NCBI GenBank assembly: GCA_028693035.1
Contig: JAQUWE010000008.1
Span: 1-58,253 of the forward strand
Origin: Bacilli bacterium
GTDB lineage: Bacteria > Bacillota_I > Bacilli_A > RF39 > UBA660
Reading direction: 5' to 3'
DNA: 58,253 nt
The notes under the pieces were generated by a model, which made no database searches, was not told the origin of the DNA, and saw only the letters and a list, made by a program, of their open reading frames with translations. A program made the position numbers and the translations under genes. Positions 18,790 to 27,309 of this stretch are shown one piece after another. Position 1 is the first letter of the stretch. Each line of letters starts with the position of its first letter.

Positions 18790-20594
18790 GCTCTTACTCC
18801 TTTTTTAGTTTTCTTTTTGATTTGTGGTTTTTCTTTTTCTACTGTAACTGCATAAATACCAAGAAGAGGCAATACTGTAAATAAGGCAAACATATATCTA
18901 AATTCTGCATAGACAGGCGCCGCTATAAGCATAGTAAGCCATATGCCAAAGACAGGTACAAATGGATAGATGTTTTTAACGGTTCCTCTTTTGCACGCTA
19001 CATAAGCGAAGAAGAATAAAAGCCATACACCAAGACCAATACTCCATTGCATAGAGACAAGTGGCAATGTCCTCTTTTCAGCATCATTCACATATTTACT
19101 TAAAACTGGAATTTCTATCGCCGCATTCTTCACACCATAAGATTCATCAACAACACCTTTTTGGACAGACCAATATTCAATATTAGGATACCAGTACCCC
19201 AGTGTACTTGTCAAATAGGCTTCTACTGCAACCACCGGGTTTTGAACCACTAGCTTGGCCCACAGTTTTAAATAAGCACCTTTGTTTTCATCAAAAACAT
19301 CTCCATGATATACTTTATTAAATTTAATCGCATCTACTATAACAGGATCGTATAATTTTTTTAAATCTTCTACAGAAATAAGAGGTTCTAATAATTTCTT
19401 ATCCTCTTCTGTAAAGGTTCCTTCCTTATAAGCCATTCTACCCATTTGTTGCAAAGGAATCGCTAAATATTCTGCAGAAGCCGATTTTTGAATATGTAGG
19501 GATTTGAAAACAGGTCCTTTCACTCCATAGTAAAATCCAATTACCAAAACAAATACAAGTAAGAATTTTTTCCATTCTTTTTTAAAGATAATAAGACTCA
19601 CTATCGCAAGTATAAAATACATGTAAATTGCATTGTTTCTAAAAAATAAAGTGATAATAGAAAGGAAAACAAAAGGAAGTAGTTTTTTGATTGTTAATGT
19701 TTCCTTATTTTCAAACAAAACAATCATCTGTATAGTCAGTAAAAGAAGAATGCCTCCAAATAAAACATCTTTCCACATAGTAATACTATAATATCCAAAG
19801 ACTGGACAAAGTGCAAAGAAAAGAACAAGCGCATAAATCAGTTTTTTCTCTGTAATTCTTTTATATAAAAAAATAGCTGTATAGGAAAAGATAGAAGCCA
19901 TCATACTCATTTGAACTATAGAAATACATGCAACAGCTGCTGTTTTACTATGAAAAATAAAATTTCCAACATGGTATGGAATGGCCATAAATAAAACGTG
20001 CAAAATTGGATGATGATCAGATACATGCGTAAAACCATCCATTATCATCTGTAATTCTCCTAAAGAATCAGAAGATAAATTTCCAGGATAAAAACTAAGC
20101 AAATAAGGAAGCCATCCTAGTAATATAACAAAGAGAAATATCCAAAATAATTTCTTTATACTTTTTTGATTCATCTTGTGCTTCTCTTTTATATTTACTT
20201 CTACAAGAAAAGGCAATACATGCATCATCAAACATAAGAATAAAAAAACAAAACCTATAAAAACAAATATATTTTGAAATTGAAACAATCCTTCTATAAA
20301 ACTTACTTTTGGATTATTAAATCCTATAAAAATAGTTTTTCCGAGTATTAATAAAAAGGAAAATAAACTAGATAAAATAAGTCCATCTCTTCTATACTTT
20401 TTATTACCATACTCTGTTTTTCTAAACAATAAGAAAAGTAAAGCAAACAATAGAAGCATTACCACTTGATAATAAGCAATTCCAAGAAATTTTCCTAAAG
20501 CAACATAACTAAAGAAAGCCATAAAAATAGAATACACTTCCTTATTTTTAAGAAGATTTTTTCCCTCGTCAATGCCTCTTTTTATCTGTTTCAT
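18786..20594 (-). CDS. Large polytopic membrane protein, putative GT-C-type glycosyltransferase
   Basis: The 602-residue protein has about 13 hydrophobic segments. After the first block of helices comes FYPGNLSSDSLGELQMIMDG, followed by VSDHHPILHVLF. An acidic loop after a transmembrane helix and an HHP motif recall GT-C enzymes, which use polyprenyl-phosphate sugars on the outer face of the membrane, and DUF6020-like proteins. The last 20 residues are basic. It opens an operon with a GtrB-like enzyme that makes polyprenyl-phosphate sugars and a GtrA-like flippase, which fits this role. The specific product is unknown. Confidence 0.65.
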   Translation of the reverse strand: MKQIKRGIDEGKNLLKNKEVYSIFMAFFSYVALGKFLGIAYYQVVMLLLFALLFLLFRKTEYGNKKYRRDGLILSSLFSFLLILGKTIFIGFNNPKVSFIEGLFQFQNIFVFIGFVFLFLCLMMHVLPFLVEVNIKEKHKMNQKSIKKLFWIFLFVILLGWLPYLLSFYPGNLSSDSLGELQMIMDGFTHVSDHHPILHVLFMAIPYHVGNFIFHSKTAAVACISIVQMSMMASIFSYTAIFLYKRITEKKLIYALVLFFALCPVFGYYSITMWKDVLFGGILLLLTIQMIVLFENKETLTIKKLLPFVFLSIITLFFRNNAIYMYFILAIVSLIIFKKEWKKFLLVFVLVIGFYYGVKGPVFKSLHIQKSASAEYLAIPLQQMGRMAYKEGTFTEEDKKLLEPLISVEDLKKLYDPVIVDAIKFNKVYHGDVFDENKGAYLKLWAKLVVQNPVVAVEAYLTSTLGYWYPNIEYWSVQKGVVDESYGVKNAAIEIPVLSKYVNDAEKRTLPLVSMQWSIGLGVWLLFFFAYVACKRGTVKNIYPFVPVFGIWLTMLIAAPVYAEFRYMFALFTVLPLLGIYAVTVEKEKPQIKKKTKKGVRA

Positions 20595-20628
20595 ATATGC
20601 TTCTCCTTTACACCATAAATTCTAAATT

Positions 20629-20657
20629 ATTATAGCATGTATCATTTTGAATGTAAA
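20629..20657 (-). promoter_or_regulatory. Promoter of the envelope glycosylation operon
   Basis: -35 TTTACA (20652-20657), a 17-bp spacer and -10 TATAAT (20629-20634) lie on the minus strand, 35 bases before the first gene, which is preceded by AAAGGAG. Between this promoter and the glmS promoter (20658-20730) I see no further signal. Confidence 0.75.
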
Positions 20658-20730
20658 CCGATTGTAGAGTGATATTTTTATGCATATCCTATGTCATTTA
20701 TAAAAAAATGTATACCTAGGCATTTTTTGT

Positions 20731-20760
20731 TTTACAAAAGTACCTCTTATCATATATAAT
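20731..20760 (+). promoter_or_regulatory. glmS promoter
   Basis: -35 TTTACA (20731-20736), an 18-bp spacer and -10 TATAAT (20755-20760) precede the ribozyme. Transcription should begin near 20767. Confidence 0.75.
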
Positions 20761-20805
20761 AAGTATAGTTTATAAAATCTTAAGGGAGGCTTTTGAAAGA
20801 ATTAT

Positions 20806-20962
20806 AAATAAGCGCCAGGTCCTATTAGGATGACGAGGTTAACAGGTATCGAAAGATTCGGCGGATCCTGTTACGGTCGTGTAGTCGTTAGATGTATGTA
20901 AAAAGCAAAATCAACATTGTAACAAATCATATATCCTACATATTTTTTTAGTATGCATAAAA
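20806..20962 (+). ncRNA. glmS ribozyme/riboswitch
   Basis: The core glmS ribozyme elements occur in order: AGCGCCAGG, GATGACGAGG, TATCGA, and TTCGGCGGAT. Helix P3 forms from TTAACAGG and CCTGTTA. The expected self-cleavage site is 5' of the G at 20812. In the known class, glucosamine-6-phosphate acts as cofactor, and cleavage leads to decay of the glmS message. Helix P2 is short and lacks the long P2a extension seen in B. subtilis. It lies just upstream of glmS, which confirms the identity. Confidence 0.93.
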
Positions 20963-20977
20963 AGGAGAAAAATAAAT

Positions 20978-22750
20978 ATGTGTGGAATTATTGGATATGT
21001 TGGTAAAAAGAAAGCTTTACCAATTTTAATAGAAGGCTTAAAAGCCTTAGAATATAGAGGCTATGATTCAGCAGGAATCGCTTATTTAAAAAACAATACA
21101 ATCGAAATGGTCAAAAGTATTGGCCGTATCAGTAATCTAGAAGAAAAAGTAATTGAAACAGAAGACTCTTATATGGGAATTGGTCATACAAGATGGGCCA
21201 CCCACGGAAAACCTACAGAAAACAATGCTCATCCCCATCATGTTGGGAAAATAACACTTGTTCATAATGGTATTATTGAAAATTACAAAGAGTTAAAAGA
21301 AGAATGCCTTGCAAAAGGATATACATTCCAAAGTGATACAGATACAGAAGTAGCGGCAGCTATGATAGATATGGTTTATAGAGAAGAAAAGGATATGCAA
21401 AAAACCTTACAAAAAATAAATAAGATTTTAGAAGGTTCTTATGCTTTAGGAATTCTTTGTGAAGATGATACAGATACTTTATATGCAGTTCGCAAAGACA
21501 GTCCTCTTATTGTAGGAACCAGTACTACAGGTAACTATATCGCATCAGATGTACCTGCTATTATCAAAGAAACCAAAGTGTATTATTTATTAGAACCAAA
21601 TGAGATAGCAGAAATAAAAGAATCAGAAATTCATTTTTACAAAGAAGGAAAAGAAATAGAAAAAGAAAAAAAGGAATATGAAGGAGATGCTTCTGTACGA
21701 GATAAAATGGGATATGCTCATTTTATGTTAAAAGAAATGCATGAAGAAACAGATGTCATTCAAAATACTTTACAAGCATTCCCTACTTTTGATGCCTCTT
21801 TAACTTCTTATAAAAAAATACAAATAGTGTCTTGTGGTAGCGCGTTTCATGCAGGCCTTGTAGCCAAAAGTTTATTTGAAAAGTATGCAAAAGTACCCGT
21901 TGAAGTAACTATCGCATCAGAATATCGCTATGCCCCATTTTTAACGGAGAAAAATACATTAGTCATAGGGGTTTCACAATCTGGAGAAACAGCAGATACC
22001 CTAGCCGCTTTAAAACTTGCAAAAGAAAATGGCATTGATACATTAGGGATTGTCAATGTCAAAGAAAGTTCGATTGCAAGAGAAGTAGACAAAGTGATCT
22101 ATACGGTAGCAGGTCCTGAAATTGCAGTAGCCACTACCAAAGCTTATTTAGCCCAAGTCACAACACTTTCTTTACTAGCTCTATCCCTTGCTTATGAAAA
22201 GGACAATATTACCAAAGAAGAATATGACACTATTATGCATGATTTCAGTCTTCTTCCTACCAAGGTAAAAGAACTATTAAATAAAAATTATAAAGAAATT
22301 GCAGAAAAAATTTATCAAAAAGAAGATATTTTCTACCTTGGAAGAGGTGTTGATTATGCCCTTGCGATGGAAGGCAGTTTAAAATTAAAAGAAATTTCTT
22401 ATATTCATGCAGAAGCCTATGCGGCTGGAGAATTAAAACATGGTACCATTTCTTTGATAGAAAAAGGAACCCCCGTTATTAGTGTTATAACAGATACTAA
22501 TTTAAAAGAAAAAATAGTAAGCAACAATAAAGAAGTCCATGCGAGAGGTGCTTATATTTTAGTAATTACAAATACAGATATTCCAGAAGAAAGTTATGAT
22601 CTTAAAATAGAACTTCCTGAAGGAAATCCTTTTACCAATCCTGTGCTTGCAGTTGTACCTATGCAAATGCTTGGTTATGAAGTGGCCTTACTTAGAAAAT
22701 GTGACATTGATAAACCTAAGAATTTAGCAAAATCTGTTACAGTAGAATAA
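20978..22750 (+). CDS. glmS: Glutamine-fructose-6-phosphate aminotransferase (isomerising)
   Basis: The 590-residue enzyme makes glucosamine-6-phosphate, the first step toward UDP-GlcNAc for peptidoglycan. Cys2 of MCGIIGYVG is the glutaminase nucleophile, and GHTRWATHG follows in the same domain. Two SIS isomerase domains carry VSCGSAFHAGL and VSQSGETADT. The C-terminal SIS domain ends in KNLAKSVTVE. It is slightly shorter than the usual 600-610 residues. GGAG lies before the ATG, and a strong terminator follows. The upstream ribozyme provides feedback control by its product. Confidence 0.98.
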   Translation: MCGIIGYVGKKKALPILIEGLKALEYRGYDSAGIAYLKNNTIEMVKSIGRISNLEEKVIETEDSYMGIGHTRWATHGKPTENNAHPHHVGKITLVHNGIIENYKELKEECLAKGYTFQSDTDTEVAAAMIDMVYREEKDMQKTLQKINKILEGSYALGILCEDDTDTLYAVRKDSPLIVGTSTTGNYIASDVPAIIKETKVYYLLEPNEIAEIKESEIHFYKEGKEIEKEKKEYEGDASVRDKMGYAHFMLKEMHEETDVIQNTLQAFPTFDASLTSYKKIQIVSCGSAFHAGLVAKSLFEKYAKVPVEVTIASEYRYAPFLTEKNTLVIGVSQSGETADTLAALKLAKENGIDTLGIVNVKESSIAREVDKVIYTVAGPEIAVATTKAYLAQVTTLSLLALSLAYEKDNITKEEYDTIMHDFSLLPTKVKELLNKNYKEIAEKIYQKEDIFYLGRGVDYALAMEGSLKLKEISYIHAEAYAAGELKHGTISLIEKGTPVISVITDTNLKEKIVSNNKEVHARGAYILVITNTDIPEESYDLKIELPEGNPFTNPVLAVVPMQMLGYEVALLRKCDIDKPKNLAKSVTVE

Positions 22751-22756
22751 CAAAAA

Positions 22757-22789
22757 AAGCAATTTTAGAAAACTAGAATTGCTTTTTTA
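22757..22789. terminator. Bidirectional terminator after glmS
   Basis: GCAATTTTAG (22759-22768) pairs with CTAGAATTGC (22773-22782). It is flanked by A and T runs on both sides, so it can stop glmS and the convergent ABC exporter operon. Confidence 0.88.
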
Positions 22790-22794
22790 TTGGG

Positions 22795-23571
22795 TTAAGA
22801 TCCTGTACTTAAATACCTTCTACTACTCTTTTCAAAAATGAAAATACAAGGAATTAAAAAGAGCATAGCTATCATAGGAGAAAATGCATAAATTGGATTT
22901 TGTAACTTTCCTGTCACATATAAAAGAGGATAATAATTGACAAATGCAAACGGGAAAATAAAGGTAAAAAACCATAGAATATTTTTATTGAAAACCCCTA
23001 CTGGATATTTGGTAATTTCTCTTCCTCCGTATGTAAAAAGATTCCTTGCTTCTAATCCTTCTACAGTAAAAAAACAATAAGAGGCACCTAGAATAAAAAT
23101 ACCCAAAAAGATAAAAATGGAACTCAAAAGCATTAGTACAAGTGCGATAACTTTAAAAACATCAAAAGCAATATGTAACTGCAGTAAAGCCATTCCTAAA
23201 ATAATAATAGCTTGCAACATACGGGATAATTTTACAAATTGGAATTCTGATCCTAGAACTTGTAAAAAAATATTTCTAGGTCTAATAAGAAGCCTATCAT
23301 ATCCGCCTTCTACAATGAGTCTATCAAATTTATCGACACCTCTAAAAAACACTTCTGAAAAAGAAAAACCAAACTGAATGACTGCAAAAGTAAGTAAGAC
23401 CTCATGTACTGTAAAACCTTTAATATTTCCAAACTTATCAAACAAACTTGTAATCATAAAATAAGAAGTAAATACAATAACAATTTGTGATAAAAAAGCA
23501 AGTAAAAAGGACCATTTATACTGTAATTCAGACTTAAATGCAACCACTAAATATTTAAAATATAATTTCAT
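22795..23571 (-). CDS. ABC-2 type exporter permease (second)
   Basis: The 258-residue protein has six predicted membrane helices and the look of the DUF990/ABC-2 permease family (VVAFKSELQYKWSFLLAFLS at the start). It is expected to pair with the neighbouring permease and the ATPase to form an exporter; the substrate is unknown. The start at 23571 follows AAGGAGGG, which lies in the last codons of the upstream permease gene; the longer reading into that gene has no support. It is third in a three-gene operon. Confidence 0.85.
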   Translation of the reverse strand: MKLYFKYLVVAFKSELQYKWSFLLAFLSQIVIVFTSYFMITSLFDKFGNIKGFTVHEVLLTFAVIQFGFSFSEVFFRGVDKFDRLIVEGGYDRLLIRPRNIFLQVLGSEFQFVKLSRMLQAIIILGMALLQLHIAFDVFKVIALVLMLLSSIFIFLGIFILGASYCFFTVEGLEARNLFTYGGREITKYPVGVFNKNILWFFTFIFPFAFVNYYPLLYVTGKLQNPIYAFSPMIAMLFLIPCIFIFEKSSRRYLSTGS

Positions 23572-23572
23572 T

Positions 23573-24376
23573 TTACCCTCCTTGTACACTAACTTTTTTA
23601 AGGCCTTTATCTGCCATAAAATACCCTACGCCAATAAAAATAATCGTCCAAATAAGCTGAATTCCAATGTTAAAAATGGCATCAGAAGTAGCAATGTTAC
23701 CAGCAAAAATACGGAGTGGTAAATCGGACATATAACGGAATGGTAAAAAGTTAGCTATGTTTTGTAAAAAATTCGGAAAAAATGGAAGGGGGATTACCAT
23801 ACCAGAAAAAATCTCCGCAAATGCAGTAACAAAAGTATAAATGCCTCTATCATCTAATAAGAAGAAAGACAGTAAATGGACCATTGTACAAAAGGCAGGA
23901 ATCAGTAACATGGATAATCCAATCGATAATAAAAACAATAAAAATAGAAATCCACTATCTGGAAGAATCAATCTATATGGGTCTGGTAAGAATAAAGCTA
24001 CTATAATAATGGGTGAAAATTTCAAACACAAGGAAGCCATTTTTGATGCCAATATTTTGATATACCATTTGATATAAAGATGACCTGGTCTACATAATTC
24101 ATAAGCAACATTTCCATTTTTTATCATACCTAAAATTTCATTGTCTCTGTAATATAAAAACATAAGTGCATAGAAAGCTTGTTGCATCCAAATATAAGTA
24201 ACGACTTCTCCTAATTCCATAGGGGCTTTAGAGGCACCAGATTCATAAAAAGCAATATAAATCATTACAAAGATAAAACCAAAAGCAAACTGCGTTAAAA
24301 CGCCTGCAAGTGCGGCTGTTCGATATTGTAAATTGGCAATAAATCGCAATCTAAAATAAGCCGTATATTGTCTCAT
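23573..24376 (-). CDS. ABC-2 type exporter permease (first)
   Basis: The 267-residue protein has six predicted membrane helices and is related to the next gene. It starts QYTAYFRLRFIANLQYRTAA and contains FFLLDDRGIYTF before the fourth helix, typical of the ABC-2 permeases that occur as pairs with a daunorubicin-resistance-type ATPase. The ATG overlaps the ATPase stop codon by four bases (ATGA), so translation is coupled. Confidence 0.87.
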   Translation of the reverse strand: MRQYTAYFRLRFIANLQYRTAALAGVLTQFAFGFIFVMIYIAFYESGASKAPMELGEVVTYIWMQQAFYALMFLYYRDNEILGMIKNGNVAYELCRPGHLYIKWYIKILASKMASLCLKFSPIIIVALFLPDPYRLILPDSGFLFLLFLLSIGLSMLLIPAFCTMVHLLSFFLLDDRGIYTFVTAFAEIFSGMVIPLPFFPNFLQNIANFLPFRYMSDLPLRIFAGNIATSDAIFNIGIQLIWTIIFIGVGYFMADKGLKKVSVQGG

Positions 24377-25356
24377 ATCTGGTACTCCTCATATAGTTTT
24401 ACGATGATATTGTCTATGTTTTCATGTTCTACATCAATATCTTCAATATCTACTTTACCTGAAATATAATTAAGGAAAGAAGAGACATCTAACACAGTTG
24501 TATCAATGGTAAATAAGTAAGAATCTGTTTGTTTTTCTTGTTCTAAAATTCCTTTTTTCCTTAATTTTTGTATACTTTTTTTAGTATATACTTTGACATA
24601 TTTATAAGTATCATAACGGTTTTTTAATTTTTTCAAAGAACCATCATATAAAATAGAACCTTTTCCAATTAAAATAATTCTTTTAGCAAGTGATTCAATA
24701 TCACTCATATCATGTGTCGTTAAAATGACAGTAACATTTTGTTCTTTATTGATTTTTTTAATAAATTCTCTTACAATCTTTTTAGAAACAGCATCCAGTC
24801 CAATCGTCGGTTCATCTAGAAATAGTATTTCTGGTTTGTGTAAAAGCGATGCAGCAATTTCGCAGCGCATTCTTTGCCCAAGACTAAGCTGTCTAACAGG
24901 TACTTCAATGATATCTTGGATGGCAAGTAATTGAACCAGTTCTTCTTTTGTTTTCTGATATTCTAAAGAATCTAATTTATAAATATCCTTTAATAAATCA
25001 AAAGTGTCTTCAGCCGGAATATCCCACCATAACTGGCTTCTTTGACCAAAAACAACCCCTATTTTAGATACATATTTTTCTCTACTTACCCAAGGGACTT
25101 GCCCTCCTATCTTGCATGTGCCACCATCTGGCACTAAAATACCACTTAGGATCTTAATGGTTGTGGACTTGCCTGCTCCATTAGGTCCTATATAGCCGAC
25201 GATTTCTCCTTTATCAATAGAGAAAGAGATATCTTTTATAGCGTCTACTACTTTATACTCTCTTTTGATAAAGTTTTTTAGGGTCGCTTTTACCCCACTT
25301 TTCCTTTTCGCAACTTTAAATTGCTTATGAATGTTCTTTACTTCAATATAAGACAT
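24373..25356 (-). CDS. ABC exporter ATP-binding protein
   Basis: The 327-residue ATPase carries Walker A GYIGPNGAGKSTTIKIL, a Q-loop in VVFGQRSQLWWD, signature LSLGQRMRCEIAASLL, Walker B ILFLDEPTIGLD and the H-loop TTHD. About 90 extra residues follow the core, as in the DrrA/CcmA-like exporters that work with paired ABC-2 permeases. The W-W-D after the Q-loop is typical of the DUF990-associated subgroup. The gene opens the operon and is preceded by a leader of about 140 bases containing a terminator-like hairpin directly before its AAAGGAGGG ribosome-binding site. Confidence 0.92.
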   Translation of the reverse strand: MSYIEVKNIHKQFKVAKRKSGVKATLKNFIKREYKVVDAIKDISFSIDKGEIVGYIGPNGAGKSTTIKILSGILVPDGGTCKIGGQVPWVSREKYVSKIGVVFGQRSQLWWDIPAEDTFDLLKDIYKLDSLEYQKTKEELVQLLAIQDIIEVPVRQLSLGQRMRCEIAASLLHKPEILFLDEPTIGLDAVSKKIVREFIKKINKEQNVTVILTTHDMSDIESLAKRIILIGKGSILYDGSLKKLKNRYDTYKYVKVYTKKSIQKLRKKGILEQEKQTDSYLFTIDTTVLDVSSFLNYISGKVDIEDIDVEHENIDNIIVKLYEEYQI

Positions 25357-25500
25357 TTAGATCCCTCCTTTTTTTTCAACACAAAAAGCCTCTTTTTGTC
25401 AAAGAGGGAAATGATAAAAGTTGTGATTTTAAAATGTGCCTCTACTAATTACCATTTCCGTATGCGTAAAAGTAGAAACATTCTTTTGAACTAAGCAACT
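25357..25500 (-). promoter_or_regulatory. Structured leader of the ABC exporter operon, possible attenuator
   Basis: The minus-strand leader contains an upstream hairpin (CTACTTTTAC with GTAATTAGTAG around a GCATACGGAAATG loop, near 25447-25481). It also contains a terminator-like hairpin CCTCTTT/AAAGAGG (25402-25408 with 25389-25395) followed by CTTTTTGTGTT, just before the ribosome-binding site. The 3' arm of the upstream hairpin, AGTAGAGG, resembles the terminator arm AAAGAGG and could compete for the same partner, CCTCTTT. I do not recognise a known riboswitch class. Confidence 0.5.
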
Positions 25501-25502
25501 CA

Positions 25503-25532
25503 AGTATAACAAAAGAAAAAGTTCTATGTCAA
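25503..25532 (-). promoter_or_regulatory. Promoter of the ABC exporter operon
   Basis: -35 TTGACA (25527-25532), an 18-bp spacer and -10 TATACT (25503-25508) lie on the minus strand. The -35 box occupies the loop of the terminator of the upstream gene. Confidence 0.7.
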
Positions 25533-25541
25533 GAACTTTTT
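25510..25541 (-). terminator. Terminator of the DpaA-like gene
   Basis: AAAAAGTTCT and AGAACTTTTT pair over ten bases around the loop TGACAT (25516-25525 with 25532-25541), with T-rich sequence on both sides. It shares bases with the following promoter. Confidence 0.75.
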
Positions 25542-25561
25542 TTGCTATTTGGTATTTTCAT

Positions 25562-26326
25562 TTATGATTTTTGTATTTTAACTGTTAGTACTTTTGCAGG
25601 ATTCATATGATTGATAGTGTCTGATAAACCAGCATAGACCTTTTTATATGAAACAACTGCATTTTCATAAAAAGAAGATGCTTGGGGCGGATATATAGAA
25701 GAGTCTATTATGTATGCTCCTTTTTTCATTTGACTAAACTCTTTGTCCTCTATTTGATAATCAGATAATGTATTTATTATGATATCAGCACTTTTTACAA
25801 AATCGGCCCTTTCCTCACTTTCTAAATAAAATGGATTTACTCCATACCACTTAAGCATCTCTTTGTCTTTTCTATTATCTACTCCTACTTTTACACCAAG
25901 ACCTAGTGATTGTAATGCGAAAGTGACCTTTCTACCCAAATTTTGGTATCCGAGAATAACAATTTCGGGAATTTCATTCATAATGTTTTTATTGACAATT
26001 AAATCGGCAACAATACCATCTTTCACAAGTTCTGGCTCTTGTAGAAAAGAGGGATATAATTTCTTTTCTATCACTAGATTTTCTATATAATAATGTTCTA
26101 AATCACGAAGCGTATACTTGCCTGTATTGGAAGTAATATTGGTTAAAATGGTATTGGTATCTAAAACTATATTTTGTAGACTTTGACTTTGTGGGAAAAT
26201 AACAAGATCATAGGAACTAATTTCTTCATCCATATTAGTAGGAGTGGAAACTTTATAATCTTTTCCCTCTAAATACTGAATGAGTGCTTGATATTTGCTA
26301 TGATCGCCAAACAGTAATATTTTCAT
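25562..26326 (-). CDS. DpaA-like NAD(P)-binding protein (dipicolinate synthase subunit A-like)
   Basis: The 254-residue protein starts at 26326 (KILLFGDHSKYQALIQYLEG), seven bases after AGGAGG; the ATG two codons earlier is too close to that site. The C-terminal half has a Rossmann fold, IVILGYQNLGRKVTFALQSL, followed by ADIIINTLSDYQI and KGAYIIDSSIYPPQ. This is very like subunit A of dipicolinate synthase (SpoVFA), which makes the spore core solute. The canonical GxGxxG is GYQNLG, so cofactor binding may differ. No subunit B gene lies nearby, and nothing else in the surrounding genes is clearly sporulation-specific. Homology is likely; the reaction is uncertain. Confidence 0.65.
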   Translation of the reverse strand: MKILLFGDHSKYQALIQYLEGKDYKVSTPTNMDEEISSYDLVIFPQSQSLQNIVLDTNTILTNITSNTGKYTLRDLEHYYIENLVIEKKLYPSFLQEPELVKDGIVADLIVNKNIMNEIPEIVILGYQNLGRKVTFALQSLGLGVKVGVDNRKDKEMLKWYGVNPFYLESEERADFVKSADIIINTLSDYQIEDKEFSQMKKGAYIIDSSIYPPQASSFYENAVVSYKKVYAGLSDTINHMNPAKVLTVKIQKS

Positions 26327-26514
26327 TGACATGCCTCCTATTATTACCAGTATATGAAAAAAAATAGGCATTGTACCTATTTTTATGATTTTTCATATTT
26401 TTACAAATTAGATGTTAGACAGCAAAAATCAGTTATATGACTTCTTATACTATATTCGTAATATCATTATTATAGTATGTTTATTCGCAAAAAAAGTTAA
26501 AAACGAAAAAATTT

Positions 26515-26542
26515 ATTAGAAAAAGAGTCCTAAAAGACCCTT
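26515..26542 (-). terminator. Terminator of the CxxCxGxG protein gene
   Basis: On the minus strand AAGGGTCT pairs with GGACTCTT (two G-U pairs), followed by TTTTTC. Confidence 0.6.
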
Positions 26543-26549
26543 CTTATTT

Positions 26550-27122
26550 CTATTTTATTTTTTTTAATACAGCTTGCTTTTCCTCAATCGTTTTTGCATT
26601 CCCATAAAATTTATCCCAACATTCTATTTCTCCGAATTTTTTACAATCAAGAAAACAACCAAAAGGACAATCATTATCAAATTCAGAATTACCATAGATT
26701 AGTGACAATTGTCTAGGACAAGTTTGTTGTATTATTGGCATTGGCAATACTCCATTATAGAAGTCTTCATATTTAATCACATGCATTTCATCAGTACCAT
26801 TGTCAAATAGATGTTCAGGCTGAAACAAACCACTTGTTGAATGAATAACATAATGAATATCATTTCTTCGAACTAACTGTGTAAATAATTTGACTGGATA
26901 TTCAATAGCACCTTGTTCTACTTGATACACAAATTTATCTTGCCCAAACTGAATAATTTCGTTTTTTTCATCAGTGAAAACCTGATAACCTAAACCATTA
27001 CAATCAGTACAAATAACACCTACGTCTTCTTTTTTTGAAAAAAGTTTATAAATACCCGTACCATCACAACTGCTACAAGTACATTTTAACTCCCTCTTTA
27101 ATTGTAGTTCTCCTACTGACAT
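26550..27122 (-). CDS. Unknown protein with DnaJ-like CxxCxGxG motifs
   Basis: With a start at 27122 the protein has 190 residues; an upstream ATG at 27155 would add 11, and the choice is open. It carries CSSCDGTGIYK and CTDCNGLGYQV, two halves of one zinc-binding module as in DnaJ, but has no J domain. Further cysteines occur near the C-terminus (CPFGCFLDCKKFGEIEC). The middle part resembles no family I know. It appears monocistronic, with its own terminator, between the DpaA-like gene and the T-box operon. A zinc-binding protein is a safe description; the function is unknown. Confidence 0.6.
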   Translation of the reverse strand: MSVGELQLKRELKCTCSSCDGTGIYKLFSKKEDVGVICTDCNGLGYQVFTDEKNEIIQFGQDKFVYQVEQGAIEYPVKLFTQLVRRNDIHYVIHSTSGLFQPEHLFDNGTDEMHVIKYEDFYNGVLPMPIIQQTCPRQLSLIYGNSEFDNDCPFGCFLDCKKFGEIECWDKFYGNAKTIEEKQAVLKKIK

Positions 27123-27242
27123 ATAGACATCAACCCCCCAATAACAATTATTCAATGTACCATATCATTTTTTTCTAAACATGTCAATAATACAGGCTGT
27201 TTTTAACAAAATATGAATTTTTATTTAGAACTCTATTTTAAC

Positions 27243-27279
27243 ATAAAAAAATATAGTCATAAAGAACATGGCTATATTT
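27243..27279. terminator. Terminator of the T-box operon
   Basis: AAATATAG-CAT type arms (27249-27260 with 27268-27279, one mismatch) are followed on the minus strand by TTTTTTTATG. A T run on the plus strand makes it usable in both directions. Confidence 0.7.
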
Positions 27280-27309
27280 TTTAATTATTTACTTATGCAA
27301 GATTTTTTA

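Noticed and set aside
25357-25508. T-box or lysine-type riboswitch before the ABC exporter
   Set aside because: No T-box sequence is present, and the few bases that recall the start of a lysine riboswitch are not followed by the rest of that fold.
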